Origin: Streptomyces sp. NBC_00358
GTDB lineage: Bacteria; Actinomycetota; Actinomycetes; Streptomycetales; Streptomycetaceae
DNA: 64,000 nt
Direction: 5' to 3'
Assembly: GCF_036099295.1 (NCBI RefSeq)
Contig: NZ_CP107976.1
Location: 1,922,001-1,986,000, forward strand
The position numbers were made by a program, and so were the translations under genes. Below are positions 50,174-58,391 of the stretch, piece after piece (position 1 is the first letter of the stretch; each line of letters opens with the position of its first letter). The notes below the pieces were generated by a model. That model had not been told where the DNA came from. It did no database searches and worked only from the letters and a program-made list of their open reading frames with translations.

Positions 50174-51696
50174 GCGGTTCCTTCGCTGGTGCGGTAGCCG
50201 GTGCCGTAGCGCTTACGGACACGGGATTTCAGGAGCTTTCCGGAGGCGGTGCGCGGCAGTTCGTCCGTGACGACCACCGACTTGGGGATCTTGTATTTGG
50301 CGAGGCGGCCGGAGAGTGAGGCGAGGACCTCGTCGGGGTCGAGTTCGACGCCTTCGCGGGCGACCACGACCGCGCGGGGGACCTCGCCCCAGGTGTCGTC
50401 GGCGACTCCGATCACGGCGCACTCGACGATGCCGGGGTGGGCGAGGAGGAGGTCCTCGATCTCGGCGGGATAGATGTTCTCGCCACCCGAGATGATCATG
50501 TCCTTGATGCGGTCCACGATGAAGACATAGCCGTCGTCGTCGACCCGGGCCGCGTCCCCGCTGCGGAACCAGCCGTCGGTGAAGACCGCGGCCGTCTCCT
50601 CGGGCAGCCCCCAGTAGCCGGGCATGACGTGCGGCCCCCGGACGACGACCTCGCCCGCCTCTCCCGCCTCGACCGGGGTGAAGTCGGGCCGGACCACCCG
50701 GACGTCGCTGAAGAAGTGCGGCACGCCCGCCGAACCGGCCTTGGCGACCGCGTGTTCCGCGTCCAGGAAGAGGGTGCCGGGCGCGGCCTCGGTCATCCCG
50801 TACCCCTGGAGGAAGGTGAGTCCGCGTTCCTGGTAGGCGGCGATCAGCGGGGTCGGCACGGGCGAGCCGCCGCAGGTGACGATGCGCAGGGAGGACAGGT
50901 CGGCGCCGGCCCAGCGGGGGTGCCGTGCCATCCGGTCGAACATGGTGGGCACGCCGAACAGGAAGGTGATCCCGTGCCGTTCGATCAGGTCGAGGGTGGC
51001 CGCGGGGTCGAAGGACCCGGTCAGCACGCAGGTTCCGCCCTTGAGGAGCACCGGCAGGGTGAGCATGTTCAGGCCCGCCGTGTGGAACAACGGAGCGCAG
51101 ACCAGGGCACGTTCGTCGGTGGTCAGGTCGTGGTCGACGAGGACGTTCACGGCGTTCCAGACGAGGTTGCCGTGGGTGAGCATCGCGCCCTTGGGGCGGC
51201 CCGTGGTGCCCGAGGTGTACATGATGATGCACAGATCGTCGGGGCCCACCGGCTGGTCGATCGGCTCGTCGGACGCGGCGGCGATCAACTCCTCGTAGGC
51301 TCCGCCCACTTCGATGTGCGTACGGACGTCGGTGCCGTCCGGCGGGACCCCGGCGAGCCCGTTCGGGGCCGGCGCGTGGACCAGGGCCCTGGCGCCCGAA
51401 TCGGCGAGCTGGTAGGCGAGTTCGGGGCCGGCGAGGCGAGGGTTCAGCGGCACGAAGACGGCGCCGAGCAGGCCGGCGGCGAACAACGTCTCCAGGTACG
51501 AAGGGTGGTTGGGGCCGAGATAGGCGATCCGGTCCCCGCGTCGGATGCCCCGGGTCCGCAGGGCGTGTGCGAGCCGGGTGGTGCGGGTGTGCAGTCCTGC
51601 GTAGTCGACGGCGTGGTCGCCGTGGATCAGGGCGGTGCGGTGCGGGGTCTTGCGGGCCCGGCGTGCGGGCCACGACCCCAGTCCCTCGTTGCGCAT
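50170..51696 (-). CDS. Acyl-CoA ligase (AMP-forming), FadD-like
   Basis: A 508-residue ANL-superfamily enzyme: P-loop TSGTTGRPKG (161-170), GYGMTEAAPG in the middle, GWFRSGDAARVDDDGYVFIVDRIKDMI, and the C-terminal lysine in PRTASGKLLK. Activates a carboxylic acid (medium or long chain, or aromatic) to its CoA thioester. AAGGGA precedes ATG. Lies 10 bases after the amidohydrolase stop in a catabolic operon with an SDR and MaoC. Confidence 0.9.
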   Translation of the reverse strand: MRNEGLGSWPARRARKTPHRTALIHGDHAVDYAGLHTRTTRLAHALRTRGIRRGDRIAYLGPNHPSYLETLFAAGLLGAVFVPLNPRLAGPELAYQLADSGARALVHAPAPNGLAGVPPDGTDVRTHIEVGGAYEELIAAASDEPIDQPVGPDDLCIIMYTSGTTGRPKGAMLTHGNLVWNAVNVLVDHDLTTDERALVCAPLFHTAGLNMLTLPVLLKGGTCVLTGSFDPAATLDLIERHGITFLFGVPTMFDRMARHPRWAGADLSSLRIVTCGGSPVPTPLIAAYQERGLTFLQGYGMTEAAPGTLFLDAEHAVAKAGSAGVPHFFSDVRVVRPDFTPVEAGEAGEVVVRGPHVMPGYWGLPEETAAVFTDGWFRSGDAARVDDDGYVFIVDRIKDMIISGGENIYPAEIEDLLLAHPGIVECAVIGVADDTWGEVPRAVVVAREGVELDPDEVLASLSGRLAKYKIPKSVVVTDELPRTASGKLLKSRVRKRYGTGYRTSEGTA

Positions 51697-51706
51697 CGTG
51701 GGTCCC

Positions 51707-52591
51707 TTACGGTGTCAGCCCGAGCAGCCGGGCGGCGTTCTCCTTGAGGATCTTCGGCCTGACCTCGTCCTTGATCGGGAGCTTCTCGAAGTCGGCGAGC
51801 CAGCGGTCCGGGGTGAGGAGGGGGTAGTCGGAGCCGAAGAGGACCTTGTCCTTGAGCAAGGTGTTGGCGTACTGCACCAGTTGGGGCGGGAAGTACTTCG
51901 GGGACCAGCCCGACAGGTCGATGTGCACGCCCGGTTTGTGGGTGGCCACGGCGAGTGCCTCGTCCTGCCAGGGGAAGGACGGGTGCGCCAGGATGATCTT
52001 CAGATGCGGGAAGTCGGCGGCCACGTCGTCCACATGGAGCGGATTCGAGTACTTGAGCCGGATCCCGCCGCCGCCCGGCACCCCGGCGCCGATGCCGGTC
52101 TGCCCGGTGTGGAAGAGCGCGATCGTGCCGGTCTCCTCGATGACCTCGTAGAGGCCGTACGCCACCGAGCGGTCGTCCGGGAAGAAGCCCTGGATGCTCG
52201 GGTGGAACTTGAAGCCCTTCACCCCGTACTCCTCGACCAGCCGCCGTGCCTGCCGCACCCCGGCCTTCCCGCGGAAGGGGTCGATGGAGGCGAACGGGAT
52301 CAGCACGTCCGGGTTGGCGGCGGCGGCTTCCGCGACCTCCTCGTTCGGGACGGGCTCGGTGCCGGTGGCGGACTCGGCGTCCACCGTGAAGATCACCGCG
52401 GCCATCCGCCGCTCGCGGTAGTAGGCCGCGGTCTCCTCCAGGGTCGGCTTCCGCTTGCCCTCGACCTTGAAGTAGGCGCTGGAGGCGTCGTGCAGACCGT
52501 CGTCGAGCGAGGAACGGCCCTTGGAGGACACCTCGGCGTGGGTGTGGACGTCGATCGCGACGAGGTCGTCCGGGTTCAGGGGAGGAGTCAT
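51707..52591 (-). CDS. Amidohydrolase 2 family protein (ACMSD-like)
   Basis: A 294-residue metal-dependent TIM-barrel protein: AIDVHTHAEV near the N-terminus (HxH metal site), VKGFKFHPSIQGFFPDD, ALFHTGQTG, ILAHPSFPWQDEAL and FGSDYPLL with the terminal metal Asp. The family includes decarboxylases and hydrolases of aromatic and hydroxy acids. ATG shares one base with the SDR stop. Its place between an acyl-CoA ligase and an SDR suggests a carboxylate or lactone-processing step. Confidence 0.85.
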   Translation of the reverse strand: MTPPLNPDDLVAIDVHTHAEVSSKGRSSLDDGLHDASSAYFKVEGKRKPTLEETAAYYRERRMAAVIFTVDAESATGTEPVPNEEVAEAAAANPDVLIPFASIDPFRGKAGVRQARRLVEEYGVKGFKFHPSIQGFFPDDRSVAYGLYEVIEETGTIALFHTGQTGIGAGVPGGGGIRLKYSNPLHVDDVAADFPHLKIILAHPSFPWQDEALAVATHKPGVHIDLSGWSPKYFPPQLVQYANTLLKDKVLFGSDYPLLTPDRWLADFEKLPIKDEVRPKILKENAARLLGLTP

Positions 52592-53523
52592 CACGCCTCC
52601 GCCGTCTTCGGCGCGGGTATGCGCGGGGCGGGGATCCCGACGGTCTGCGGTTCGGCGCCGAGGGAGTCCGCCCAGACGTCCGCGAGCGTCCCCGGGGTCC
52701 AGCCGCCGTCCGCGTAGGCGGTCCTGATCTCCTGCGGATGCGACCACAGGGCCACCTTGTCGCCGCCGATGCCGATGGCCTGGCCGGTGATCCCGCGTGC
52801 GGCCTCGGAGGCGAGGAAGGGGACCAGCGGCGCGCAGTCCTCGGGAGTGCCGAAGCCCTCGCCCTTGCGCAGGAAGTCCGGGAACGGCGTGCCCTCGCGC
52901 AGGGCCTCGACGTACGGGGCGAACGCCGGGATCGTCTCGGTCATCGCGGTGGCCGCGACGGGCACGATCGCGTTGACGGTGATGCCCGCGCGGCCCAGTT
53001 CCATCGACCAGGTGCGGGCCATCGCGGCGATGCCCGCCTTCGCGGCGGCGTAGTTCGTCTGCCCGAAGTTGCCGCGCTGCCCCGCGGGCGAGCCGACCAG
53101 GATCAGGGTGCCGCCCTCGCCCTGCTCGCGCATCCGCACGGCGGCGGCACGGGCGCAGGTGAAGGTGCCCCTCAGATGGGTGGTGATCACCGCGTCGAAG
53201 TCGTCGTCGGTCATCTTCCACAGGACCCTGTCGCGCAGGATTCCCGCGTTGGTGACGAGGATGTCGAGCCGGCCGAACTCCCGCACGGCACGGGCGACGA
53301 GCCGGTCGGCGGCCTCCGCGGTACCGACCGCGACCACCTCCGCGACGGCCTGGCCGCCGGCCTCGGTGATGGACTTCACGGCCTGCCCGGCCGCGTCCTC
53401 GTCGACGTCGTTGACGACGACGTGGGCCCCGGCGGACGCGAGGGCGCGGGCGTAGGCCAGGCCGAGGCCACGGCCGCCGCCGGTGACGACGGCGGCCTTG
53501 CCGCCGATATCGATGCTGGGCAC
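52591..53523 (-). CDS. Short-chain dehydrogenase/reductase, FabG-like
   Basis: A 310-residue NAD(P)-dependent enzyme: TGGGRGLG (14-21), NDVD for cofactor choice, TNAG (91-94), and the catalytic S145, Y158 and K162. The extended C-terminus (VALWSHPQEIRTAYADGGWTP) matches the peroxisomal multifunctional-enzyme-type 3-hydroxyacyl-CoA dehydrogenases. GTG 53523 is preferred because AAGGGA lies seven bases ahead; GTG 53541 would add six residues. First gene of the operon, divergent from a MarR regulator. Confidence 0.86.
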   Translation of the reverse strand: MPSIDIGGKAAVVTGGGRGLGLAYARALASAGAHVVVNDVDEDAAGQAVKSITEAGGQAVAEVVAVGTAEAADRLVARAVREFGRLDILVTNAGILRDRVLWKMTDDDFDAVITTHLRGTFTCARAAAVRMREQGEGGTLILVGSPAGQRGNFGQTNYAAAKAGIAAMARTWSMELGRAGITVNAIVPVAATAMTETIPAFAPYVEALREGTPFPDFLRKGEGFGTPEDCAPLVPFLASEAARGITGQAIGIGGDKVALWSHPQEIRTAYADGGWTPGTLADVWADSLGAEPQTVGIPAPRIPAPKTAEA

Positions 53524-53598
53524 TGGAGAGAGTCCCTTCACGTGGTGCGGGCGCTCGCCAGGAGCGCGGCTGCCCGCAGGAGGGTGGCGTCGAGATCG

Positions 53599-53637
53599 AA
53601 GCTAAGAGCAATAATTGTCAACGTCAATAGTTGTTGC
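53599..53637 (-). promoter_or_regulatory. SDR-operon promoter and MarR-type dyad
   Basis: On the minus strand TTGACG (53622-53627), a 17-base spacer and TAGCTT (53599-53604) form a likely promoter. The AT-rich imperfect palindrome from GCAATAATTG at 53608 to GTTGTTGC at 53637 overlaps the -35 region, as MarR operators often do. Confidence 0.5.
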
Positions 53638-53781
53638 CATCCGGTCCGTACGGCATGCTGGGTTCGTACGCCCGAACCGCCCCGCCCGGGGCCAGGCCCC
53701 AGGGAGCCCGTCATCGCAGGTCAGCAGCGCGCCGCAGAACATCCGCCGAGCCCCGTCCGCATCGACGCCGAGGAGCCGTGG

Positions 53782-54210
53782 ATGCGCGGTCTGCACGCCG
53801 ACACCGGTTATCTGCTCTACCGGCTGGGCCTGCGCTCCGGGCAGTTGTTCAACGCGTTCCTCCAGGAGTCCGGGCTGCGGCTGCGTCACTACGCGCTGCT
53901 GCGGTTCCTCGCCACCTCCAGGGGCGCGTTGCAGCGGGAGCTGAGCACGCGGCTCGGCTACGACCCGAGCGCGATCGTCGGGCTCGTCGACGACCTGGAG
54001 AAGCTCGGCTTCGCGGAGCGCCGGCCCGCTCCGGACGACCGCCGCAGCCGGATCGTCGTTCTCACCGCGGACGGCCGCTCCTTCCTGCGCGACACGGACG
54101 AGGCCGGCCTGCGTGTGACGAACGACCTGCTCCAGCCCCTGGACCCGGCCGAGCGGGAGACTCTGCACACGCTGCTGCGACGGATCACGGACACCGAACT
54201 GAACCCATGA
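53782..54210 (+). CDS. MarR-family regulator
   Basis: A 142-residue winged-helix regulator: LYRLGLRSGQLFNAFLQ, recognition region REL STRLGYDPSAIVGLVDDLEKLGFAERRPAPDDRRSRIV (about 55-95; wing with DDRRSR). ATG 53782 has GAGGAG seven bases ahead. It is divergent from the SDR-led operon and overlaps the IclR gene by 4 bases. Likely ligand is an aromatic or acyl-CoA intermediate. Confidence 0.85.
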   Translation: MRGLHADTGYLLYRLGLRSGQLFNAFLQESGLRLRHYALLRFLATSRGALQRELSTRLGYDPSAIVGLVDDLEKLGFAERRPAPDDRRSRIVVLTADGRSFLRDTDEAGLRVTNDLLQPLDPAERETLHTLLRRITDTELNP

Positions 54211-54974
54211 CCGCCCTGTCCGCTCCCGGCCGCCTCCTCGCCGTGCTCGCCGCCTTCGACCACGGGCACCCGGCGCTGTCCCTGACGGACATCAGCCGCC
54301 GGGCCGGGCTCAGCCTCACCACCACCCACCGGCTGGTGGCCGCGCTCGCCGAGTGGGGCGCGCTGGAGCGGGACGCGGACGGCGTGTACCACGTGGGCCT
54401 GCGCCTGTGGGAGATCGCGGCACTCGCGCCGCGGGGCCTCGCGCTGCGGCAGACCGCCCTGCCGTATCTGGAGGACCTGTACGAAGCGACTCACGAGAAC
54501 GTCCAGTTGGCGGTCCGCGACGGTTCCGAGGTCGTCTACACCGAGTGGATCGCCGGGCGGTCGTCGGTCGGCGTACGCATTCAGGTGGGCGCCCACTGGC
54601 CGCTGCACGCGACCGGTGTCGGGCTCGCGCTGCTCGCGCACACGCAGCCCGCGTTCCAGGAGACCTACTGCGCGGGGCCGTTGGTCTCCTACACGCCGTA
54701 CACCATCACCGATCCGGTCCGGCTGCGCCGCACCCTGGCCGAAGTCCGGCGTACGGGCGTGGCGGTGAGCAACCGTCAGGTTACGGACGACGCCCTGTCG
54801 GTGGCCGCTCCGGTGCGCGGCACGGACGGATCGGTCGTCGCGGCCGTGTCCCTCGTCGTACCCCAGGCGGACGCGCAGGTACCGGCGTTGATCCCGGCGG
54901 TGCGGCTGGCGGCCCGCGGAATCTCACGGGCCCTCGGCTGGCACCCGACGCCCCGACCGGAACCACACGCCTGA
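54207..54974 (+). CDS. IclR-family regulator
   Basis: A 255-residue regulator: winged helix at about 1-60 (LSLTDISRRAGLSLTTTHRLVAALAEWGAL) and effector domain with ENVQLAVRDGSEVVYTEWIAG, WPLHATGVGLALLAH and LSVAAPVRGTDGSVVAAVSLVV. Its ATG overlaps the MarR stop, so two regulators of different families are made from one message; presumably both control the divergent catabolic operon. Confidence 0.86.
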   Translation: MTALSAPGRLLAVLAAFDHGHPALSLTDISRRAGLSLTTTHRLVAALAEWGALERDADGVYHVGLRLWEIAALAPRGLALRQTALPYLEDLYEATHENVQLAVRDGSEVVYTEWIAGRSSVGVRIQVGAHWPLHATGVGLALLAHTQPAFQETYCAGPLVSYTPYTITDPVRLRRTLAEVRRTGVAVSNRQVTDDALSVAAPVRGTDGSVVAAVSLVVPQADAQVPALIPAVRLAARGISRALGWHPTPRPEPHA

Positions 54975-54984
54975 CCCGGGCGCA

Positions 54985-55291
54985 GTCCTGGACCCGGGGC
55001 CGGGGCTGAGGCCGAGACCGGGGCCGAGGCCCGAGACCGAGACCGAGGCCCGAGACCGAAGCCCGAGACCGGGGCCGAGGCCCGAGACCGAGACCGAAGC
55101 CCGAGGCCGAAGCCCGAGACCGGGGCCGAGGCCGGAGGCCGAGAACGGAGCCGAGGCCCGGGGCCCGAGACCGAGGCCGGAGCCGAGGCCAGGGGCCCGA
55201 GACCGAGGCCGAGGCCCGAGGCCCGGGCATGAACACCGGGCACGGGCACGGCAGGGGCACGGCACGGGGACGGCACGGGCACGGCACGGGC
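54985..55291. repeat. GA-rich hexamer satellite, non-coding
   Basis: About 230 bases of degenerate GAGACC/GAGGCC/GAAGCC units in irregular phase are followed by about 70 bases of GGCACG-type repeats. No continuous frame of sense survives. The units resemble those under the acidic protein at 23740-23940. It fills the whole gap between the IclR and FAD/TPR genes (convergent). Confidence 0.85.
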
Positions 55292-55292
55292 T

Positions 55293-58082
55293 TTACCCCC
55301 TTCGGTCGGGTAGTGCGGCCAGCAGGCGGCGGTCGCGTGGTGCGTGGCCGCGGTCGAGCCGGGTGTCCAGGAGGCGGCGGGCCGCCTCGCAGCGGCCCGC
55401 CGCGACCAGGGCGTACAGCAGGGTCTCCTCGACGACCTCGCGCTGGGCCGCGCTGCCGCCCACCCTGCCGAGCACCGGCAGAAGCGCGTCCAGGCCGCGG
55501 GCGGCCTCGTGGAAGCGTTCCTCGATCAGGGCGGCGAGGGCCTCGCAGAGGGGGACGACGACCTCGCGCTGCACGGGGTCGGCACCGGCCGCGTGGTCGC
55601 GCAGGCGGCGCAGCCCCGCGAGATCTCCGGCGGCGGTGAGGGCGACCGCCGCGTGCAGCGCGGTGAAGGCGGTCGCGGGCCGTTCCACGATCTCGCGGGC
55701 GACGCTGTCGAGGACGTCCGACGCCGGCACCCGCCCCTGCCAGCTGTCGCTGAGCCGGGCCCGCCAGAGCAGCGACCCCGAGTCGACCAGGGCGCGCACG
55801 CCGGTGACCCGCCCCGGCGCGAGCTGGGCGAACCAGCGTCGGCGGACGGCGGCGGGATCGTCCAGGGCCAGTTCGTGCAGGGCGATGTGCCAGGAGAAGT
55901 GGGCCCGGTGCACGGCGCCCCGTCCGTGCCCCGACAGCCAGGCGTCCAGCCAGTCGCGGCCCGACTCGTGGGTCCCGGACTCGTAGTGGACATGGGCGAG
56001 TGCGTGCACGGCGTGTCCGGAGGCGGGTTCGGCGGCGAGCGCGCGTCCGGCCAGCTCGGCGGCCTCGTCGTAGCGGCCCCGCTCCTGCCGCAGGAAGGCG
56101 AGGAGCGAGGCCGGGAACCAGTGCCCGTCGTAGGCGGGCGAGGCGCGTTCGACCAGGCTCAACGCATAGGTCGTATCGAGGTCGTTGATGCCGGAGAAGG
56201 CGATGGTGGGGACGGCGGCCGCCAGTGCCAGCGCGTCGGCGGGGTGCGCGGCGAGGTGCCCGAGCAGGGCGCCGGCGCCGCCGTCCGGGGAGTCGCCGCG
56301 CACGCGGCGGGTCACCACGTCGACGAAGGAACGCTCGCGCTCGTCGGCCCGTTCCCGCGCGCAGCGCTGCGCGTCGGCCAGTGCCCTCGGGACGTCGACC
56401 TCGGCTCCGCATTCATGGCCGAGCAGGGCGAGGGCCGCGTGCCCGAGCGCGAAGCCGGGGTCGAGGGCGACGGCGCGCGCGAAGGCGTCCTCGGCACCGG
56501 CTCTGACCTTGAGGACCCGTTCGAGGCCGGTGCGGTGGGCGGCGGCCGCCTCGGCGTGGGTGGACAGCGGGAGCCCGTGCGCGTCGAGGGGCCGGCGGCG
56601 AGCGGGGCGCCGGAACGGCGTCAGCGGCGCGATCAACTCCCCTGCCAGTTCCGCCGCCTGGACCCGGATCTCGGGGACGGCCGTCGTCTCCCAGAGCTCG
56701 CCGCGGCGCGGGGCCCCGAGGGTGAACACCGGTAGCCCGGTCCGGCCCCGGACGTCGAGGAGCCGGCCCTCGCGGGTGGCGACACCCATGCCGAGCGGGC
56801 CGGCCACGGCGGCGCCCGCGGCGAACAGCGAGCGCCACAGGGGGTCTTCGGGGCGCGGACCCGGTCCGGTGCAGTCGATCACCCAACCGGCCGTGATGTG
56901 CCGGCCGTCGGAGAGGGTGACCACGAGGGAGCCGTCGGGCCGCACGACGGCGTCCGTGATCCTGCCGGTGTGCACGCGCAGCCGCCGGGCCGTACGGGCG
57001 CGGGCCACCGACTCGGCCGTGGTCGGTGCCATCCGGTGGCGGTGGGTGTTCCAGAGCGCGCCCTCGCTCCGCAGGAAGGTGGCGCGTTCCTCGGGCGTGA
57101 GGCTGCGCCACAGGTGGGCGGTGTGCGGGCGCAGGCTGTCGAGCGCGGGACGCCAGTCGCCGTGGGCGCGTACGGCGCGGCCGATGTGGCGGTAGACGGT
57201 CCGGCGCAGTGCGGCCAGGGTCGGCGCTTCGAGTCCTTCGGGCGCGGCCATCGCCGGGGCGGGGCTCAGCGCGTGCGGCTGCGGCAGCAGGCCGGTGCGG
57301 GAGAGGGCGTGCACGGTGCGTCCGGGACGGTCGAGGCTGAGGGCCAGGTCGACCGCGGTGAGCCCGCTGCCCACCAGCAGGACGTCCGCGCTCGCGCCGT
57401 CCCCCGCGCGCTTCGGCGCGCCGTCCTCGGCCCCGTCCCCCGGATCGCCGTCCGGGCCGTCCCCCGGGTCGCGCTCTTCGCGTGCCGCCGGTTCGGCGAG
57501 CGGTCCGTCGAGGGCGCCCGGCGCCCAGGGCGACGCGATGAACCGTTCCGAGGTACGGAGTCCGGGCGGGGCCCAGTCGCCGGTCGTGGCCGCCGGTCCG
57601 GTGGCGAGGACCGCGGTGTCGGCCAGAAGGACCTTCCCGTCGGCGAGTCGCAGTTCCAGCCCGCCCTCCGGGGTTCCGGCGCAGGACACCGCCCTGGTCC
57701 GCAGCCGGTGCGCGGTGACGGTTCCGTGGGCGTGGACGATCGCTTGGGCCAGGGTGTCGGCGAGGTAGGCGCCGTAGCGGTAGCGGGTGGCGAAGTCGGT
57801 TCCCCTGACGGTCGGTTCGCCGTGCAGGCAGAGCCAGCGGGTGAAGTGGCCCGGGTCGTCGGGGTAGCAACTCATGCCGCCGGCGGGCACGTTCAGGCGG
57901 TGCCGGGGATCGGTGGTGGCGTACGCGGTGCCGCGTCCGGCCTCGGGGGCCGGGTCGACCAGGACGAGGTCGAGGGGCACCCGGCGGCGGGCCGCCGTCT
58001 CGCACAGTTGCACGGCGGTGAGGGTGCCGGCCGCTCCCGCTCCGACGATGGCCACGGTGTGCCGCTCACGGACTGGATTCAC
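55293..58082 (-). CDS. FAD/NAD(P)-binding protein fused to TPR-like domain
   Basis: A 929-residue protein in two parts. Residues 1 to about 500 are an FAD-NAD(P) monooxygenase-like protein: VAIVGAGAAGT (10-20), RGTAYATTDPRHRLNVPAGGMSCY, VLLVGSGLTAVDLALSLDRPG for the second nucleotide, and WVIDCTGPGP. Residues about 510-929 are an all-helical repeat domain resembling the TTC38/TPR family (FARAVALDPGFALGHAALALLGHE, YDEAAELAGRALAAEPASGHAVHALAHVHYESG). An acidic linker (GDGPDGDPGDG) interrupts the first part. The two halves are usually separate proteins. No start doubt: ATG 58082. Role unknown; possibly an oxidase with a partner-binding module. Confidence 0.82.
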   Translation of the reverse strand: MNPVRERHTVAIVGAGAAGTLTAVQLCETAARRRVPLDLVLVDPAPEAGRGTAYATTDPRHRLNVPAGGMSCYPDDPGHFTRWLCLHGEPTVRGTDFATRYRYGAYLADTLAQAIVHAHGTVTAHRLRTRAVSCAGTPEGGLELRLADGKVLLADTAVLATGPAATTGDWAPPGLRTSERFIASPWAPGALDGPLAEPAAREERDPGDGPDGDPGDGAEDGAPKRAGDGASADVLLVGSGLTAVDLALSLDRPGRTVHALSRTGLLPQPHALSPAPAMAAPEGLEAPTLAALRRTVYRHIGRAVRAHGDWRPALDSLRPHTAHLWRSLTPEERATFLRSEGALWNTHRHRMAPTTAESVARARTARRLRVHTGRITDAVVRPDGSLVVTLSDGRHITAGWVIDCTGPGPRPEDPLWRSLFAAGAAVAGPLGMGVATREGRLLDVRGRTGLPVFTLGAPRRGELWETTAVPEIRVQAAELAGELIAPLTPFRRPARRRPLDAHGLPLSTHAEAAAAHRTGLERVLKVRAGAEDAFARAVALDPGFALGHAALALLGHECGAEVDVPRALADAQRCARERADERERSFVDVVTRRVRGDSPDGGAGALLGHLAAHPADALALAAAVPTIAFSGINDLDTTYALSLVERASPAYDGHWFPASLLAFLRQERGRYDEAAELAGRALAAEPASGHAVHALAHVHYESGTHESGRDWLDAWLSGHGRGAVHRAHFSWHIALHELALDDPAAVRRRWFAQLAPGRVTGVRALVDSGSLLWRARLSDSWQGRVPASDVLDSVAREIVERPATAFTALHAAVALTAAGDLAGLRRLRDHAAGADPVQREVVVPLCEALAALIEERFHEAARGLDALLPVLGRVGGSAAQREVVEETLLYALVAAGRCEAARRLLDTRLDRGHAPRDRRLLAALPDRRG

Positions 58083-58185
58083 GGATACCTCCGGCGTGGG
58101 TCTGTCGCGGAACCGGCGAGCGGAACGTCTCCTTCACTGCCGCGACCGGAGGGCCCAAAGAAAGCCGGCCTCCCGGAAGGGGCGG

Positions 58186-58299
58186 TCTCACGGAAATCTC
58201 AGGGATCCGCTCAACGCTTCATACTCTGTTCACAATCCAAGGCGGCCCGGCAACCGTGGAATCAGGCCGTATCTCGGAACGTCTCACAGGAATCTCAGG
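58186..58299. promoter_or_regulatory. Direct repeats upstream of the L,D-transpeptidase
   Basis: TCTCACGGAAATCTCAGG (58186-58203) and TCTCACAGGAATCTCAGG (58282-58299) match at 16 of 18 positions, 96 bases apart in the 309-base divergent gap. Possible paired activator sites or cell-envelope stress promoters (the second follows CGGAAC, a SigE-like -35). Confidence 0.45.
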
Positions 58300-58391
58300 T
58301 CGAAGCAGCTGGATTCAAAGAATCAACCCATGGAAGTCGCGCAGGATGCACCCGCAGTGGTGGTGAGCGAAGAACCGAGGAAAGGCGTTCC

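Noticed and set aside
54985..55291. CRISPR-like array
   Set aside because: Units are 6 bases, degenerate and without unique spacers; no cas genes in the window.
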